Source: Candidatus Praeruminimicrobium purgamenti (lineage in GTDB: Bacteria > Elusimicrobiota > Endomicrobiia > Endomicrobiales > Endomicrobiaceae). Taken from it: a stretch of 64,000 nucleotides of DNA. The translations under genes were made by a program, and so were the position numbers. The stretch's first letter is position 1. Each line of letters begins with the position of its first letter. Positions 18,130 through 27,091 of this stretch are shown here, piece by piece. Under the pieces are notes generated by a model. That model had not been told where the DNA came from. It did no database searches and saw only the letters and a list, made by a program, of their open reading frames with translations. Where the stretch lies: the NCBI GenBank assembly GCA_018433585.1, contig JAHDQW010000001.1, positions 1 through 64,000 on the forward strand, given 5' to 3'.

Positions 18130-21100
18130 TTGCTAAAAATTAATAAAAAACAATTAAGTAAACTGTGTTCAATAATAACTGCGGCATGCTTTTCTGTTAC
18201 TATACTGAGCAATAACATATTTGCCGTTGCCGAATATGGAACCGGTACAAACGGCAATAAATATTTTGTATCATATAAAAGCATAATTTCAGAGAAGTAC
18301 GGCAAGGTTACTTCTTATAACGATTTAAACAGCGATACAGTTGTTATTAATATACAGGATTTACATTGTGATTACGGCGTACAGAAAAATATAGCTTCTT
18401 TAATAAAAGAGCTTGATAAACATCAAAACAATATTAAAAATATATATGTTGAAGGCGGTTTCGGGAATATAGATACGTCTTTTTTCTCGAATTTGGATAA
18501 AAATTATAGAAATAAAGTTCTGGAGAATCTTTTAAAGTCCGGAAATCTTACCGGAGCTGAATATTATTCTGTAATAAGCGGCAAAACAGGATTTTTAAAA
18601 GGGATAGAAAATAAAGAACTGCACGAAGAGAACATTGCAAGGCTCGTCAATATATTAAATGACAGAAATACAAATCTAAAATACTTGTCAAATATTAACA
18701 GAGAAATAGATTTTTTAAAAGCTAAATATCTTAGTTCAAACAATAAAGAATTCAATGAAATAATATCAAAATATGAAAACGGGGAAATACGCCAGGATAA
18801 GTACTTCAGTTATTTGTCGTCTTATTTAAATAAAAACCGGATAAATATGTCAAAATATCCAAATTTGTCCATTTATTTAGGACTGTCTCAGAACGGTAAA
18901 AATTTAGATTTTGATAAAGTAACTGCGCAGTTGGAAAGAGTTGTGCAAATTATAAAAAATTCTGTTTCGTATGAAGAATATAACAGCTTTCTAAACGCGA
19001 CTGATAATTTGACCGATGTGTTATCTCTGAAAAAAAATATAGAGCTGTTTTGTCAGTCTGAGAATATTTCGTTAAACGATAAATATCCTGATTTATATAA
19101 ATTCCTGTCGTTAAAAAACAAAGCAGTAAGTTTTAATCCTTTGGAATTGGTTAAGGAAGAAAGAAATCTTACGGATGTTGTAAGAACTTATCTCTCTGAA
19201 GACCAAACAGATTTGGAAATTGCGTACTTAAGTGATTTCCAAAAATATTTTTCAGGATATTTAACATCTAGTTTAACGGCAGCGCAATGGGAATATTTTA
19301 AAACAGGTATTGATAAATTTAAAGAATTATATGCGAAATATTCAATATCAAACGATGTAGCAAAACTTGATAAAGAGTTTGAACAGCTTAATAAATTCTA
19401 TGAAGTTAATACTGATAGAAATAATATATTTGTGGATAATATGGGTTTGGGGAACGGCGCTATTTATGTTGCTGCTGAGCAGAAGAGCACTCCTGCGGAA
19501 ATGTTAAAAAATGCAAAAAATATTGTAATACTTGTCGCCGGAGGTTACCATACTTCAGGGGTTAATAAAATATTGAACGATAAAAATATCAGCAATATTA
19601 CGATAACACCTAATGTGTTGAGCGCGTCATCTGTTTTAACAAAGCAGAATTATGAATTTATAGCAAAACAGCAGACTATACAAAATCAGACTATAGCGCT
19701 CGGACTTTTGTCAAATGCAACTCAAAGGGAACAAATCCGGCAGATAGTCGGGGCTTTGTTTTTAGGTCAAAATTTAGACGGTGTTAATATTTCTATTTTA
19801 GTCGAACAGTTAAATCAGTTGTTCGGACAGAAAATAAAAGTAACAAATTTAATTGATGAAAATAAACTTGAATTTGCCATGCCTGACGGGAATTCTTTCA
19901 AAATAGACGTTAACGAAAATGTTTCAAGAATTATCAACGAGCAAAATTTAAAAGAAATGCCGTCTTCGGTTTTAGCTCAGGTAACAGGCGATAAATTAAA
20001 TGAAATAGCAAATTTGGTTTTAAAAACTACATTTAATATGGGACAAGAAATTTTTGCGCCTCAGATATATAAAATAAGTAAAGAAGTCTGTGTTTTTATG
20101 GTGGAAAACAAATGGTATCTCGGCAACGGTGCCGTATGGGATATAGCAAATTCCGGTTATTCGGGACAAACTCTTGACGGGGTTGATCCAGTGATATATG
20201 AGTATATGCCTGAAGTTATGCAAAATGCTCTTTTAAATAAAGAAAACAATAATAATCCTGGCGCTTCAAAAAAACCAAAACAGTCTTTAGGAAAAACGAT
20301 AAGCAATGCAATAAGAACAGTAATTTTGCCGATATTGCTTGTAATAGTTATGTTGTCTTCCACAGGATGCAGTATTTTTAATAACAGCAATAATACTCCT
20401 ACTCCTCCTGTGCAGATAGAGCAGGTAATAGATCTTACATCGTCAGAGAAACAGTTTCAGGAAAACATAGAACAGCAGCTTGATAAATATTATGCAGGCA
20501 ACGGCTCTTTCAAGTCGTTCCTTTATGAAAATATGAGTGAATCGAATAAGTCCGGTTTAACTAAAGACCAGATTACTGCCCTGCAAAATTTACAAAACTT
20601 ATATGACCAGTCACTAGCCGCATTAAGTTATATGCAGATGGGTGAAATAGCGAAAGCAGAAAGTATTTTGTGCTCAATAAGAAATGGCGTGAATATGTAC
20701 AAGTCAAATTTAGAACAGAAACAAGTAACAGGCGAAATCGTTTGGGTAGGTATTGCGATAATGCAGTATAAGTTGCTTACAGGCAGCGACAGGTTTGATG
20801 ATTTATTGGAAAAAGTAGAACTCCAGCTTATTTTTGTAGAGGGAGATAAAGGGGCATATTCGGGAACGCCAAAGGAAAGTTGGCTCTCTACCGAACATGC
20901 ATTGGATATCATTGCCTACTATAATTTAAAACTGCAATTTGATGCTTCTGATGAAAAAGCTAAGACGAAATTGACGGATGCATCGTCGTTTCTTTATAAT
21001 AATTTATATATAAAAGAAGAGGGGAGGTTTAAAAGAGGAAGAGATGATAATTTCTCTGTTTTAGACACTTGCTCATGGGGAATTCAGGTTTTAACTGCAG

Positions 21101-24021
21101 TAAAAAGCATGCATCCCGACCTTTATAAAAATACGGAACTTAAAAATATTGATTTGGATAAATTATTGGAATATGCTGAAAATAATTTCAGCTTGAAAGT
21201 TGAGCATAACGGAGTTACATATAATAATTTGTACAGATGGAGTAATGAAACTACAAGCCCTGTCAGTTTTGAATGGACTATGCAAATGGCTGTAACGTAT
21301 AATTTGTTGGGGAATACGGATAAGGCAAATGCAATCTTGGCGGATGTAAAAGCCTATTCAAAAGCTTTAGGCTTTAATGACAGTATTCCTTACAGCAATG
21401 TAAACAATACAAAGAATTATTCAGATTACGGGTGGGATGTTTTCGTTGTCCCTGCATTGTGTACGACTGTCGGTCAGACAATGCAAATAGAATTCGGAAG
21501 TTTTTTCTTTCCTATATCTAAAATAAAAGGTATTGAGTACTCTGAATCATCGGGAGAATATGAATCTATTCACTTTATTGAATATTACGGAAGCAATTGG
21601 AAGACTTATGCAAGCAATATTTTGCTTGATTTAAGATATTCGAAAGAAATTGAAGTTAAACTCAAGCTTATAGGTAATTATGAAAATCCAAAAATAAGAT
21701 ATCAACTGTTGCCCGTAACAAAGGGATCTCAAAATTTAGAAGGGACAGTATTCGGTTATAATATGGAAGACTTCTCTTTTGACAGTGACGGGAATATGAT
21801 TCTTAAAATTTCTATGGATAAATTTTTGACATCTCAGATGGGAAATAAAGCTTTGGAAATGACTCAGGAAGAACTAAAATATTATCTTATGGATTTGGAA
21901 CACATAAAATTCATTATTATTGCTGGAAAAACTTCTTTCGGAACCGCAATAAACAAAGAAAATTTAAATATAGAAATAAAAAGTATCAATATTAAATATG
22001 AAGACGGGAAAACAAAGAAATATATTAATGACGAATCTTTACTTTCGTCTGATGAAATGACGTCTGCAAGCAGTAAACCGGGATCGATTCTTCCTGAAAC
22101 TTTCGGCGCTGTTAATGATTTAATATTAAAGGGCGAAATTTCAATGTGGAATATGCTGAAAGAAATATTGAAAAAAGAGACTTTTTATTCGATAATACAT
22201 CCTGTTAAGTTTGTTTTAAATCATAAAACGCAGCCTGGGCAAACAGGCGCAAAAGCAGTTGTTTATTCGACTTTTATAGCAGCTTTTACCGCGTTCAATA
22301 TTTTATTATTTACGGCAGCGCCTGTTTTGTTAATACCTTTGATAAGTTTAATAACAGGTCTGATGGCTAATATAACTACCCACACATTGATAGATTATTT
22401 TTATTTAAAATCTTCAGGTTTACAGGAAGCTGTGAGACTTTACGGTTCTGAAAAAGTGAAGTTTTCCGAATCAGGGAAGCTGAATATTGCTGATTCTCAA
22501 AAAGCTGTTCCTATGTTTGTTATAAACGATAAGCCTTCCAATTTTCAGGAATTTGATTTTAAACCGATATCGGTTAAATTTAAATCAAAAGACGGTAAAG
22601 AAGTTAAAGGATGGCTTGGCAGATATAAAGGTGCGTCTGTATTGTTTGCGGACGGAGCAAATTATGAAGATATCGTTAATAATTTCAGACAAACAAGACA
22701 GTTTTCGCAATCCAATAAAAAAATCAGCGCAAATGTGGATATAATAGAAATTGATTTAAATAATCCTGATTCTGACATCAAATATTCAAAGAGCGGAAAT
22801 CCGTTGGCAGGTTTAAATGCTTTGAAAACAAATAATATCATTGATATTCAAAAAGAAGTATCACTGTTGAATAATAAAAAAGTTGAAGCGATAACAATTA
22901 ATCAAAATATAGCTTTATTTATTGATGATAATGCGGATAATATAATGTCATACAATGATTTGTTGTCATCTATAGAACTTTATGTTAAAAATGATAACCT
23001 CGGTACAGATTCAAAAATTTTGTTTACGGATAAATATCTGGACAGAATTATCCAGCTTATCAGACAAGATGTTTCAAAAGATGCTAAATCAAAAGAAGAA
23101 ATCGAAAAACTTACGGCTGAAAAATTTATGCAGATTCTTAAGGAAGCGAAAAGTAAAAATAAAGATATTTCCGTCGTTTTTGACCAGCCGGAGACAACAG
23201 ATTTTAATAAGTATTTTCAATATGGAATATTTTCTTATGTTGCCAACGGTAAATATTTTGACAGTGTTTCCGGAACTGACGTAAATACAAAAATTGTTAC
23301 AAATTTTGACCAGGTTCAGGGATTTGACGGTTCAATATCAATAATAAAAGTAAGTTTGTTTAAGGATAAAATAGCTAAGTCATCAGGTATATTTACATTC
23401 TTGAATTCAGCCATGAATATAAAAGAAATGCTTGAAAAAAGAAGTGTTGATTTTGTAAGGCAGACTGCAAATAATTTTGATTTTAATCAAATACCTCAGA
23501 TTTCTGATGGTGCTCTTATAGATATAATAAAAGCTAAAGATACGGATAAATACAGCCTGCTGGCAAAATATATAAATGACGCAAGCTCTATTGCAATGTA
23601 TTATAACGGTTTAAAAAACGCAAACGAAAAAGAAATTTTTATCAACACTCTTTTAGAAAGAATGCTGGCTGTTAATTTATTAAGACAGAAAGAGGCGTAT
23701 GAAGGATTAAAAGACCACAGACTTGAAGAGATACTTGCAAAGGCTTTGACGGCAAAGTATATAAATAATATAGATTCTTCTCTTAAATATGAGGATTTTT
23801 TCAGCGTGAATGATTCCATGACGGCTTCTGAAGTTGAACAGAAACTGCTGGAAAGAGTTTCTTTCCTGACAAATGAGGCTTTTAATAAAAACAGTCCTCA
23901 GGCCATAAATGAAATTATAGAAATACTGCCTTTATATGCCGACAGAAATACCGAGTTAAGAACGACGAAAGTTGAATTGATAAACGTTCAAAATATCAGA
24001 GGTATTTTGAGCGCGGCTTAA
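18130..24021 (+). CDS. Giant secreted multidomain protein 2 (TraB/ChaN/TIKI-like + glycoside-hydrolase-like)
   Basis: 1,963 residues from a TTG start with AGGCGG 8 bases upstream; the start is chosen because a signal peptide follows (basic Lys run, hydrophobic core, likely cut after AVA at ~34). Residues ~45-500 have NIQDLH (His79), VEGG (Glu108) and AGGYHTSG (His474), like the GxxH/Glu pattern of the TraB/ChaN/TIKI superfamily, and match the start of giant 3. A hydrophobic segment at ~725-745 ends in a lipobox (LSSTGC, Cys747). Residues ~760-1140 look like an (alpha/alpha)6-toroid carbohydrate enzyme, with GEIVWVGIAIMQY, STEHALD, DTCSWG and SFEWTMQMAV. Then come a beta-rich, possibly carbohydrate-binding part (~1140-1310), two membrane helices (~1375-1430), and a helical tail ending in IRGILSAA. 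It lies 89 bases after giant 1. Activity is not established; catalytic residues of the toroid cannot be fixed from sequence alone. Confidence 0.88.
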   Translation: MLKINKKQLSKLCSIITAACFSVTILSNNIFAVAEYGTGTNGNKYFVSYKSIISEKYGKVTSYNDLNSDTVVINIQDLHCDYGVQKNIASLIKELDKHQNNIKNIYVEGGFGNIDTSFFSNLDKNYRNKVLENLLKSGNLTGAEYYSVISGKTGFLKGIENKELHEENIARLVNILNDRNTNLKYLSNINREIDFLKAKYLSSNNKEFNEIISKYENGEIRQDKYFSYLSSYLNKNRINMSKYPNLSIYLGLSQNGKNLDFDKVTAQLERVVQIIKNSVSYEEYNSFLNATDNLTDVLSLKKNIELFCQSENISLNDKYPDLYKFLSLKNKAVSFNPLELVKEERNLTDVVRTYLSEDQTDLEIAYLSDFQKYFSGYLTSSLTAAQWEYFKTGIDKFKELYAKYSISNDVAKLDKEFEQLNKFYEVNTDRNNIFVDNMGLGNGAIYVAAEQKSTPAEMLKNAKNIVILVAGGYHTSGVNKILNDKNISNITITPNVLSASSVLTKQNYEFIAKQQTIQNQTIALGLLSNATQREQIRQIVGALFLGQNLDGVNISILVEQLNQLFGQKIKVTNLIDENKLEFAMPDGNSFKIDVNENVSRIINEQNLKEMPSSVLAQVTGDKLNEIANLVLKTTFNMGQEIFAPQIYKISKEVCVFMVENKWYLGNGAVWDIANSGYSGQTLDGVDPVIYEYMPEVMQNALLNKENNNNPGASKKPKQSLGKTISNAIRTVILPILLVIVMLSSTGCSIFNNSNNTPTPPVQIEQVIDLTSSEKQFQENIEQQLDKYYAGNGSFKSFLYENMSESNKSGLTKDQITALQNLQNLYDQSLAALSYMQMGEIAKAESILCSIRNGVNMYKSNLEQKQVTGEIVWVGIAIMQYKLLTGSDRFDDLLEKVELQLIFVEGDKGAYSGTPKESWLSTEHALDIIAYYNLKLQFDASDEKAKTKLTDASSFLYNNLYIKEEGRFKRGRDDNFSVLDTCSWGIQVLTAVKSMHPDLYKNTELKNIDLDKLLEYAENNFSLKVEHNGVTYNNLYRWSNETTSPVSFEWTMQMAVTYNLLGNTDKANAILADVKAYSKALGFNDSIPYSNVNNTKNYSDYGWDVFVVPALCTTVGQTMQIEFGSFFFPISKIKGIEYSESSGEYESIHFIEYYGSNWKTYASNILLDLRYSKEIEVKLKLIGNYENPKIRYQLLPVTKGSQNLEGTVFGYNMEDFSFDSDGNMILKISMDKFLTSQMGNKALEMTQEELKYYLMDLEHIKFIIIAGKTSFGTAINKENLNIEIKSINIKYEDGKTKKYINDESLLSSDEMTSASSKPGSILPETFGAVNDLILKGEISMWNMLKEILKKETFYSIIHPVKFVLNHKTQPGQTGAKAVVYSTFIAAFTAFNILLFTAAPVLLIPLISLITGLMANITTHTLIDYFYLKSSGLQEAVRLYGSEKVKFSESGKLNIADSQKAVPMFVINDKPSNFQEFDFKPISVKFKSKDGKEVKGWLGRYKGASVLFADGANYEDIVNNFRQTRQFSQSNKKISANVDIIEIDLNNPDSDIKYSKSGNPLAGLNALKTNNIIDIQKEVSLLNNKKVEAITINQNIALFIDDNADNIMSYNDLLSSIELYVKNDNLGTDSKILFTDKYLDRIIQLIRQDVSKDAKSKEEIEKLTAEKFMQILKEAKSKNKDISVVFDQPETTDFNKYFQYGIFSYVANGKYFDSVSGTDVNTKIVTNFDQVQGFDGSISIIKVSLFKDKIAKSSGIFTFLNSAMNIKEMLEKRSVDFVRQTANNFDFNQIPQISDGALIDIIKAKDTDKYSLLAKYINDASSIAMYYNGLKNANEKEIFINTLLERMLAVNLLRQKEAYEGLKDHRLEEILAKALTAKYINNIDSSLKYEDFFSVNDSMTASEVEQKLLERVSFLTNEAFNKNSPQAINEIIEILPLYADRNTELRTTKVELINVQNIRGILSAA

Positions 24022-24051
24022 AGCAGAATAGAATATAACAAATTGATCTGT

Positions 24052-24096
24052 TCGGACGGGGGGATATTTTGGTATTTCTCCGTCCGAGTTTTTTTT
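24052..24096 (+). terminator. Rho-independent terminator after giant gene 2
   Basis: A 10-bp stem (24052-24061 TCGGACGGGG with 24078-24087, one G-U pair) is followed by eight T at 24089-24096. It lies 31 bases after the giant 2 stop codon and just before the next promoter. Confidence 0.88.
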
Positions 24097-24122
24097 GATA
24101 ATCAGATTAAATATACTATAAT
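24095..24122 (+). promoter_or_regulatory. Sigma-70-type promoter for the ftsH-like/giant 3 operon
   Basis: TTGATA (24095-24100), a 16-base spacer, and a consensus TATAAT (24117-24122) directly downstream of the terminator. The ribosome site AGGGG at 24145-24149 leaves a plausible short leader of about 25 bases. Confidence 0.8.
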
Positions 24123-24155
24123 ATAAAGAACGTATTTTAATAACAGGGGTTGTTA

Positions 24156-25820
24156 ATGAGAAAATTAAGAATATTTTTTATGGATAATTGGGGCAAGATT
24201 TTGGTGGCATTATCAATACTTCTTTTAGTATTGCTGACTTTATGGGGTCTCAGCAAACTTGAGTCCTTTTATAGAAATATGACAGTTGCTACGCTTCCTA
24301 TGCAGATTCTTATAGGCGGTATGCATGCTATGGTATTTGTCGGGGCATATCTGTTTTTTATGAAAGGCGGATTCGGGAAGATAACAAAGAAAAGAATAAA
24401 AGCTTCTGATATTAATGTTAAATTCAGCGATGTTATAGGGCTTGAAGGCGCAAAAAGAGAAGCTATGGAAGTTGTTCAGCTGATAAAAGACGGCGCAAAA
24501 GTGAAGAAAATAGGCGGTAAAATAGTTAAAGGCATCATTCTTATGGGGCCTCCGGGCTGCGGTAAAACCTTGCTTGCAAAAGCTATTGCTACAGAATCAA
24601 AAATGCCTTTTTTATCCATATCAGGCAGTGAATTTGTAGAAGTTTTTGTCGGAGTCGGAGCTTCCAGAGTCAGACAGTTATTTCAGAAAGCAAGAAAACT
24701 CGCTTATGCGGAAGGTGCATGTATCGTTTTTATAGATGAAATAGAAGTTATAGGAAGAGGAAGAACTTTTTCATATATGGGCGGCGGGGAAGAAACAAAC
24801 AGCACTCAAAATCAGCTGCTTGTCGAACTGGACGGACTTGACAGCAAAAGGCATAACATAGTCGTTATAGGCGCTACAAACGCTAATGAAAGCGTTATGG
24901 ATAAAGCTCTTTTAAGACCGGGAAGATTTGACAGAAAAATATATATAAATCTGCCTAATCTTAAGGAAAGAGAGGAACTTTTTAAATTTTATTTGAAAAA
25001 AGTTAAGGCTGATCCGGAGATAGATGTTTCAAGACTGGCTAAAAAATCGGTTTATAAGTCTCCTGCAGAAATAGAGAATATAATAAAAGAATCCGCTCTT
25101 ATAGCTACGAGAAAAAACAAAGATATTATTGATATAGACGATATTTCTGATGCAATTGACAGAATAGATTTAGGGCTTGAAAGTCATATAAGCATGAGTG
25201 ATAAAGAAAAAGAGATGACTGCTTATCACGAGGCCGGACATGCCGCAACATTGTATTTCCTTCATCCTACGGATGATGTTTTTAAAGCCACAATAAAATC
25301 AAGGGGAGATGCATTGGGATTAGTTTCGCATAATCCTAAGGAAGAACTTCATACCCAAAACAAAGAAAAACTCATAGCTGACATTATTGTCAGTCTTGCA
25401 GGATACGGCGCAGAAAAAATAAAGTACGGTACAACTTCAACGGGAGTATCTTCCGACTTTAAAAAAGCAATGGCAATAGCCAATGCAATGGTTTGGCAGT
25501 TTGGAATGGGCGAAGACGGATTTATAGGTGATTTTACAGTCATACCGAAAGAAAACATGTCTACTAATTTAAAAGAAAAATTAAATCAGCAAACCATGAA
25601 AATCTTGGATTCGTGTCTGAAAAAGGTTAATATTTGTTTGACTGAACAGTGGGATATTGTAGATGAAATGGCAAAAGCGTTAATTGAAAAAGAAGAACTT
25701 GATTATGATGACATAGATGCAATTTTTGCAAAATACGGTAAGAATAAAGATAAATCTTATATAAATACTAATATTGCGGGAGATAAAGCCGTTAAACAGC
25801 CGGACATACAAAATGTTTAA
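24156..25820 (+). CDS. FtsH-like membrane AAA+ zinc metalloprotease with short periplasmic loop
   Basis: 554 residues. An ATP-driven inner-membrane protease of the FtsH family that would extract and degrade membrane or tailed proteins. Two membrane helices (~14-34 and ~50-72) are followed by an AAA+ module: Walker A GPPGCGKT, pore loop FVEVFVG, Walker B IVFIDEIE, and ALLRPGRFDR with the arginine fingers. The M41 protease domain has HEAGH and a later Asp in GVSSDF. The loop between the helices is about 15 residues, against roughly 70 in standard FtsH, and the protein is shorter than the usual 600-650. I take ATG 24156, with AGGGG 6 bases upstream, over the in-frame TTG at 24150. It is first in an operon with a lipoprotein, a secreted protein and giant 3. 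It may be a specialised paralogue rather than the housekeeping FtsH, so I give no symbol. Confidence 0.92.
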   Translation: MRKLRIFFMDNWGKILVALSILLLVLLTLWGLSKLESFYRNMTVATLPMQILIGGMHAMVFVGAYLFFMKGGFGKITKKRIKASDINVKFSDVIGLEGAKREAMEVVQLIKDGAKVKKIGGKIVKGIILMGPPGCGKTLLAKAIATESKMPFLSISGSEFVEVFVGVGASRVRQLFQKARKLAYAEGACIVFIDEIEVIGRGRTFSYMGGGEETNSTQNQLLVELDGLDSKRHNIVVIGATNANESVMDKALLRPGRFDRKIYINLPNLKEREELFKFYLKKVKADPEIDVSRLAKKSVYKSPAEIENIIKESALIATRKNKDIIDIDDISDAIDRIDLGLESHISMSDKEKEMTAYHEAGHAATLYFLHPTDDVFKATIKSRGDALGLVSHNPKEELHTQNKEKLIADIIVSLAGYGAEKIKYGTTSTGVSSDFKKAMAIANAMVWQFGMGEDGFIGDFTVIPKENMSTNLKEKLNQQTMKILDSCLKKVNICLTEQWDIVDEMAKALIEKEELDYDDIDAIFAKYGKNKDKSYINTNIAGDKAVKQPDIQNV

Positions 25821-26583
25821 ATTATCAGTAAAGCTTTTATTGGCTGTTTTTTTGTTTTCTTCCTGTGCGCCGACATATCCTAAAGACAGATTGCTTGATG
25901 ATGTAAAAAAACTTGTAAAAAAAGAATCAGGACAGGATTGTAAACTTGTAAAAATAGAAGACACTTTTTATCTTGATATGGAGATGAAAGGGCTTACGTC
26001 TTCAAATACAAAAGTCGTCAGTGATGCTGTTATGAGCTTGCAGAATGCTGTTTTTGCAATAACACGGGTTGCTTTGAGTTCGGATGCTGACATAAAAATA
26101 ATGGTCATAACGGCTTATGATCCGTCTTATAACGTATCTTTAAGAATGTTTCAGAATATAGATGATGTTAAAGGGTATTTTTATCAGCGTATTTCCAGGG
26201 GAGACTACGAACAGAGGCAACTGCTTGAGTTTGAAGGTCCCGAAATGGCAGAAAAGGCCGTCAATGACAAACATCATATAACGCAGGAAGAGTATGTCGC
26301 AAGGCTTACGATTTCTCAGATTAATATGATCGGCAGAAAAAATCCCGTTTTAACGCCTTTAATAAATGCGTTGGAACTGCGATTCGGATATATAACAGAC
26401 GGAACAATTTATCTTTCATCTAAAGATTCGGACAATATAGGGACTGAAGATTTACTCAAAAAAATTATATCTGACGAAATTGTGAAAAATTTGCAAAAAT
26501 ATAAGCTTTTTTCGATAAAATCAGTTATACTATTAGATAGTAAAGGATCTGTAATTTTTGAAGTTCCTGTTACATCAAATTAA
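25813..26583 (+). CDS. Putative lipoprotein
   Basis: 256 residues. The ATG at 25813 overlaps the ftsH-like stop by 8 bases and starts a clean lipoprotein signal: Lys-containing N-region, hydrophobic core, lipobox FSSC with Cys18. An in-frame start at 25774 would bury this signal. The mature part is mixed alpha/beta with no family I recognise. Overlap with the protease gene suggests translational coupling, so a periplasmic or membrane partner of the protease or of giant 3 is possible but unproven. Confidence 0.85.
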   Translation: MFKLSVKLLLAVFLFSSCAPTYPKDRLLDDVKKLVKKESGQDCKLVKIEDTFYLDMEMKGLTSSNTKVVSDAVMSLQNAVFAITRVALSSDADIKIMVITAYDPSYNVSLRMFQNIDDVKGYFYQRISRGDYEQRQLLEFEGPEMAEKAVNDKHHITQEEYVARLTISQINMIGRKNPVLTPLINALELRFGYITDGTIYLSSKDSDNIGTEDLLKKIISDEIVKNLQKYKLFSIKSVILLDSKGSVIFEVPVTSN

Positions 26584-26592
26584 AAGGTTTTT

Positions 26593-27054
26593 ATGAGAAA
26601 AATAAAAAGTATTTTTATTGTTTCTATTTTGCTTTTTAATTTATCGGCAAGCTTGCCTGCCGATGTTTTGCGGATGCACGGCAATGTGGGAAGTTTTGAT
26701 ATCAGCTCTTTTGTTGCCGAAGAAATGCAAAATGTTTTTGAATCTGTATTAACGCACGGCAATTCAGGGCAGACATCTCAAAATAAAGCGGAAAAACAGA
26801 ATTCGTACAGCATAAATACAAATGTCTTTTCTCAGTTTGTTATTTTTAAAAAAGCATCAAATTGCAGAGTATGCACACACTATGCTGATATGAAAGAGGA
26901 CATTTTTTTTGACAGCGGTTTTTTAAGTAATTATAAAACAGTCTTCCTGCGAAGCGGACTGACGGGATATGAAATGAGATTAAATTCATATATAGCGGAA
27001 ATTGTTCCGAATAATGATTTGTTTATTTTTACGGATAAAAATAGCAAAGGCTGA
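26593..27054 (+). CDS. Small secreted protein of unknown function
   Basis: 153 residues with a signal peptide (MRKIKS, hydrophobic core, likely cut near SLPA at ~23). The mature part has a CRVC pair, a Ser/Gln/Lys-rich linker, and a final part whose stop codon lies inside a terminator stem. It is 9 bases after the lipoprotein gene. I recognise no family. The CxxC could bind metal or form a disulfide. Confidence 0.75.
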   Translation: MRKIKSIFIVSILLFNLSASLPADVLRMHGNVGSFDISSFVAEEMQNVFESVLTHGNSGQTSQNKAEKQNSYSINTNVFSQFVIFKKASNCRVCTHYADMKEDIFFDSGFLSNYKTVFLRSGLTGYEMRLNSYIAEIVPNNDLFIFTDKNSKG

Positions 27055-27080
27055 CAATTATTGTCAGCCTTTATTATTTT
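27046..27080 (+). terminator. Intrinsic terminator overlapping a stop codon, just before giant gene 3
   Basis: A perfect 12-bp stem AAAGGCTGACAA / TTGTCAGCCTTT (27046-27057 with 27061-27072) with a 3-base loop is followed by ATTATTTT. The stop TGA (27052-27054) is inside the left arm. Giant 3's ribosome site begins at 27082, so this probably reduces, rather than fully stops, transcription into it. Ribosomes reaching the stop would cover the left arm. Confidence 0.8.
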
Positions 27081-27091
27081 CGGAGGGCAGT

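Noticed and set aside
27002-27091. Upstream in-frame start for giant 3
   Set aside because: It lies inside the preceding gene and terminator and would destroy the clear signal peptide that begins at 27092.
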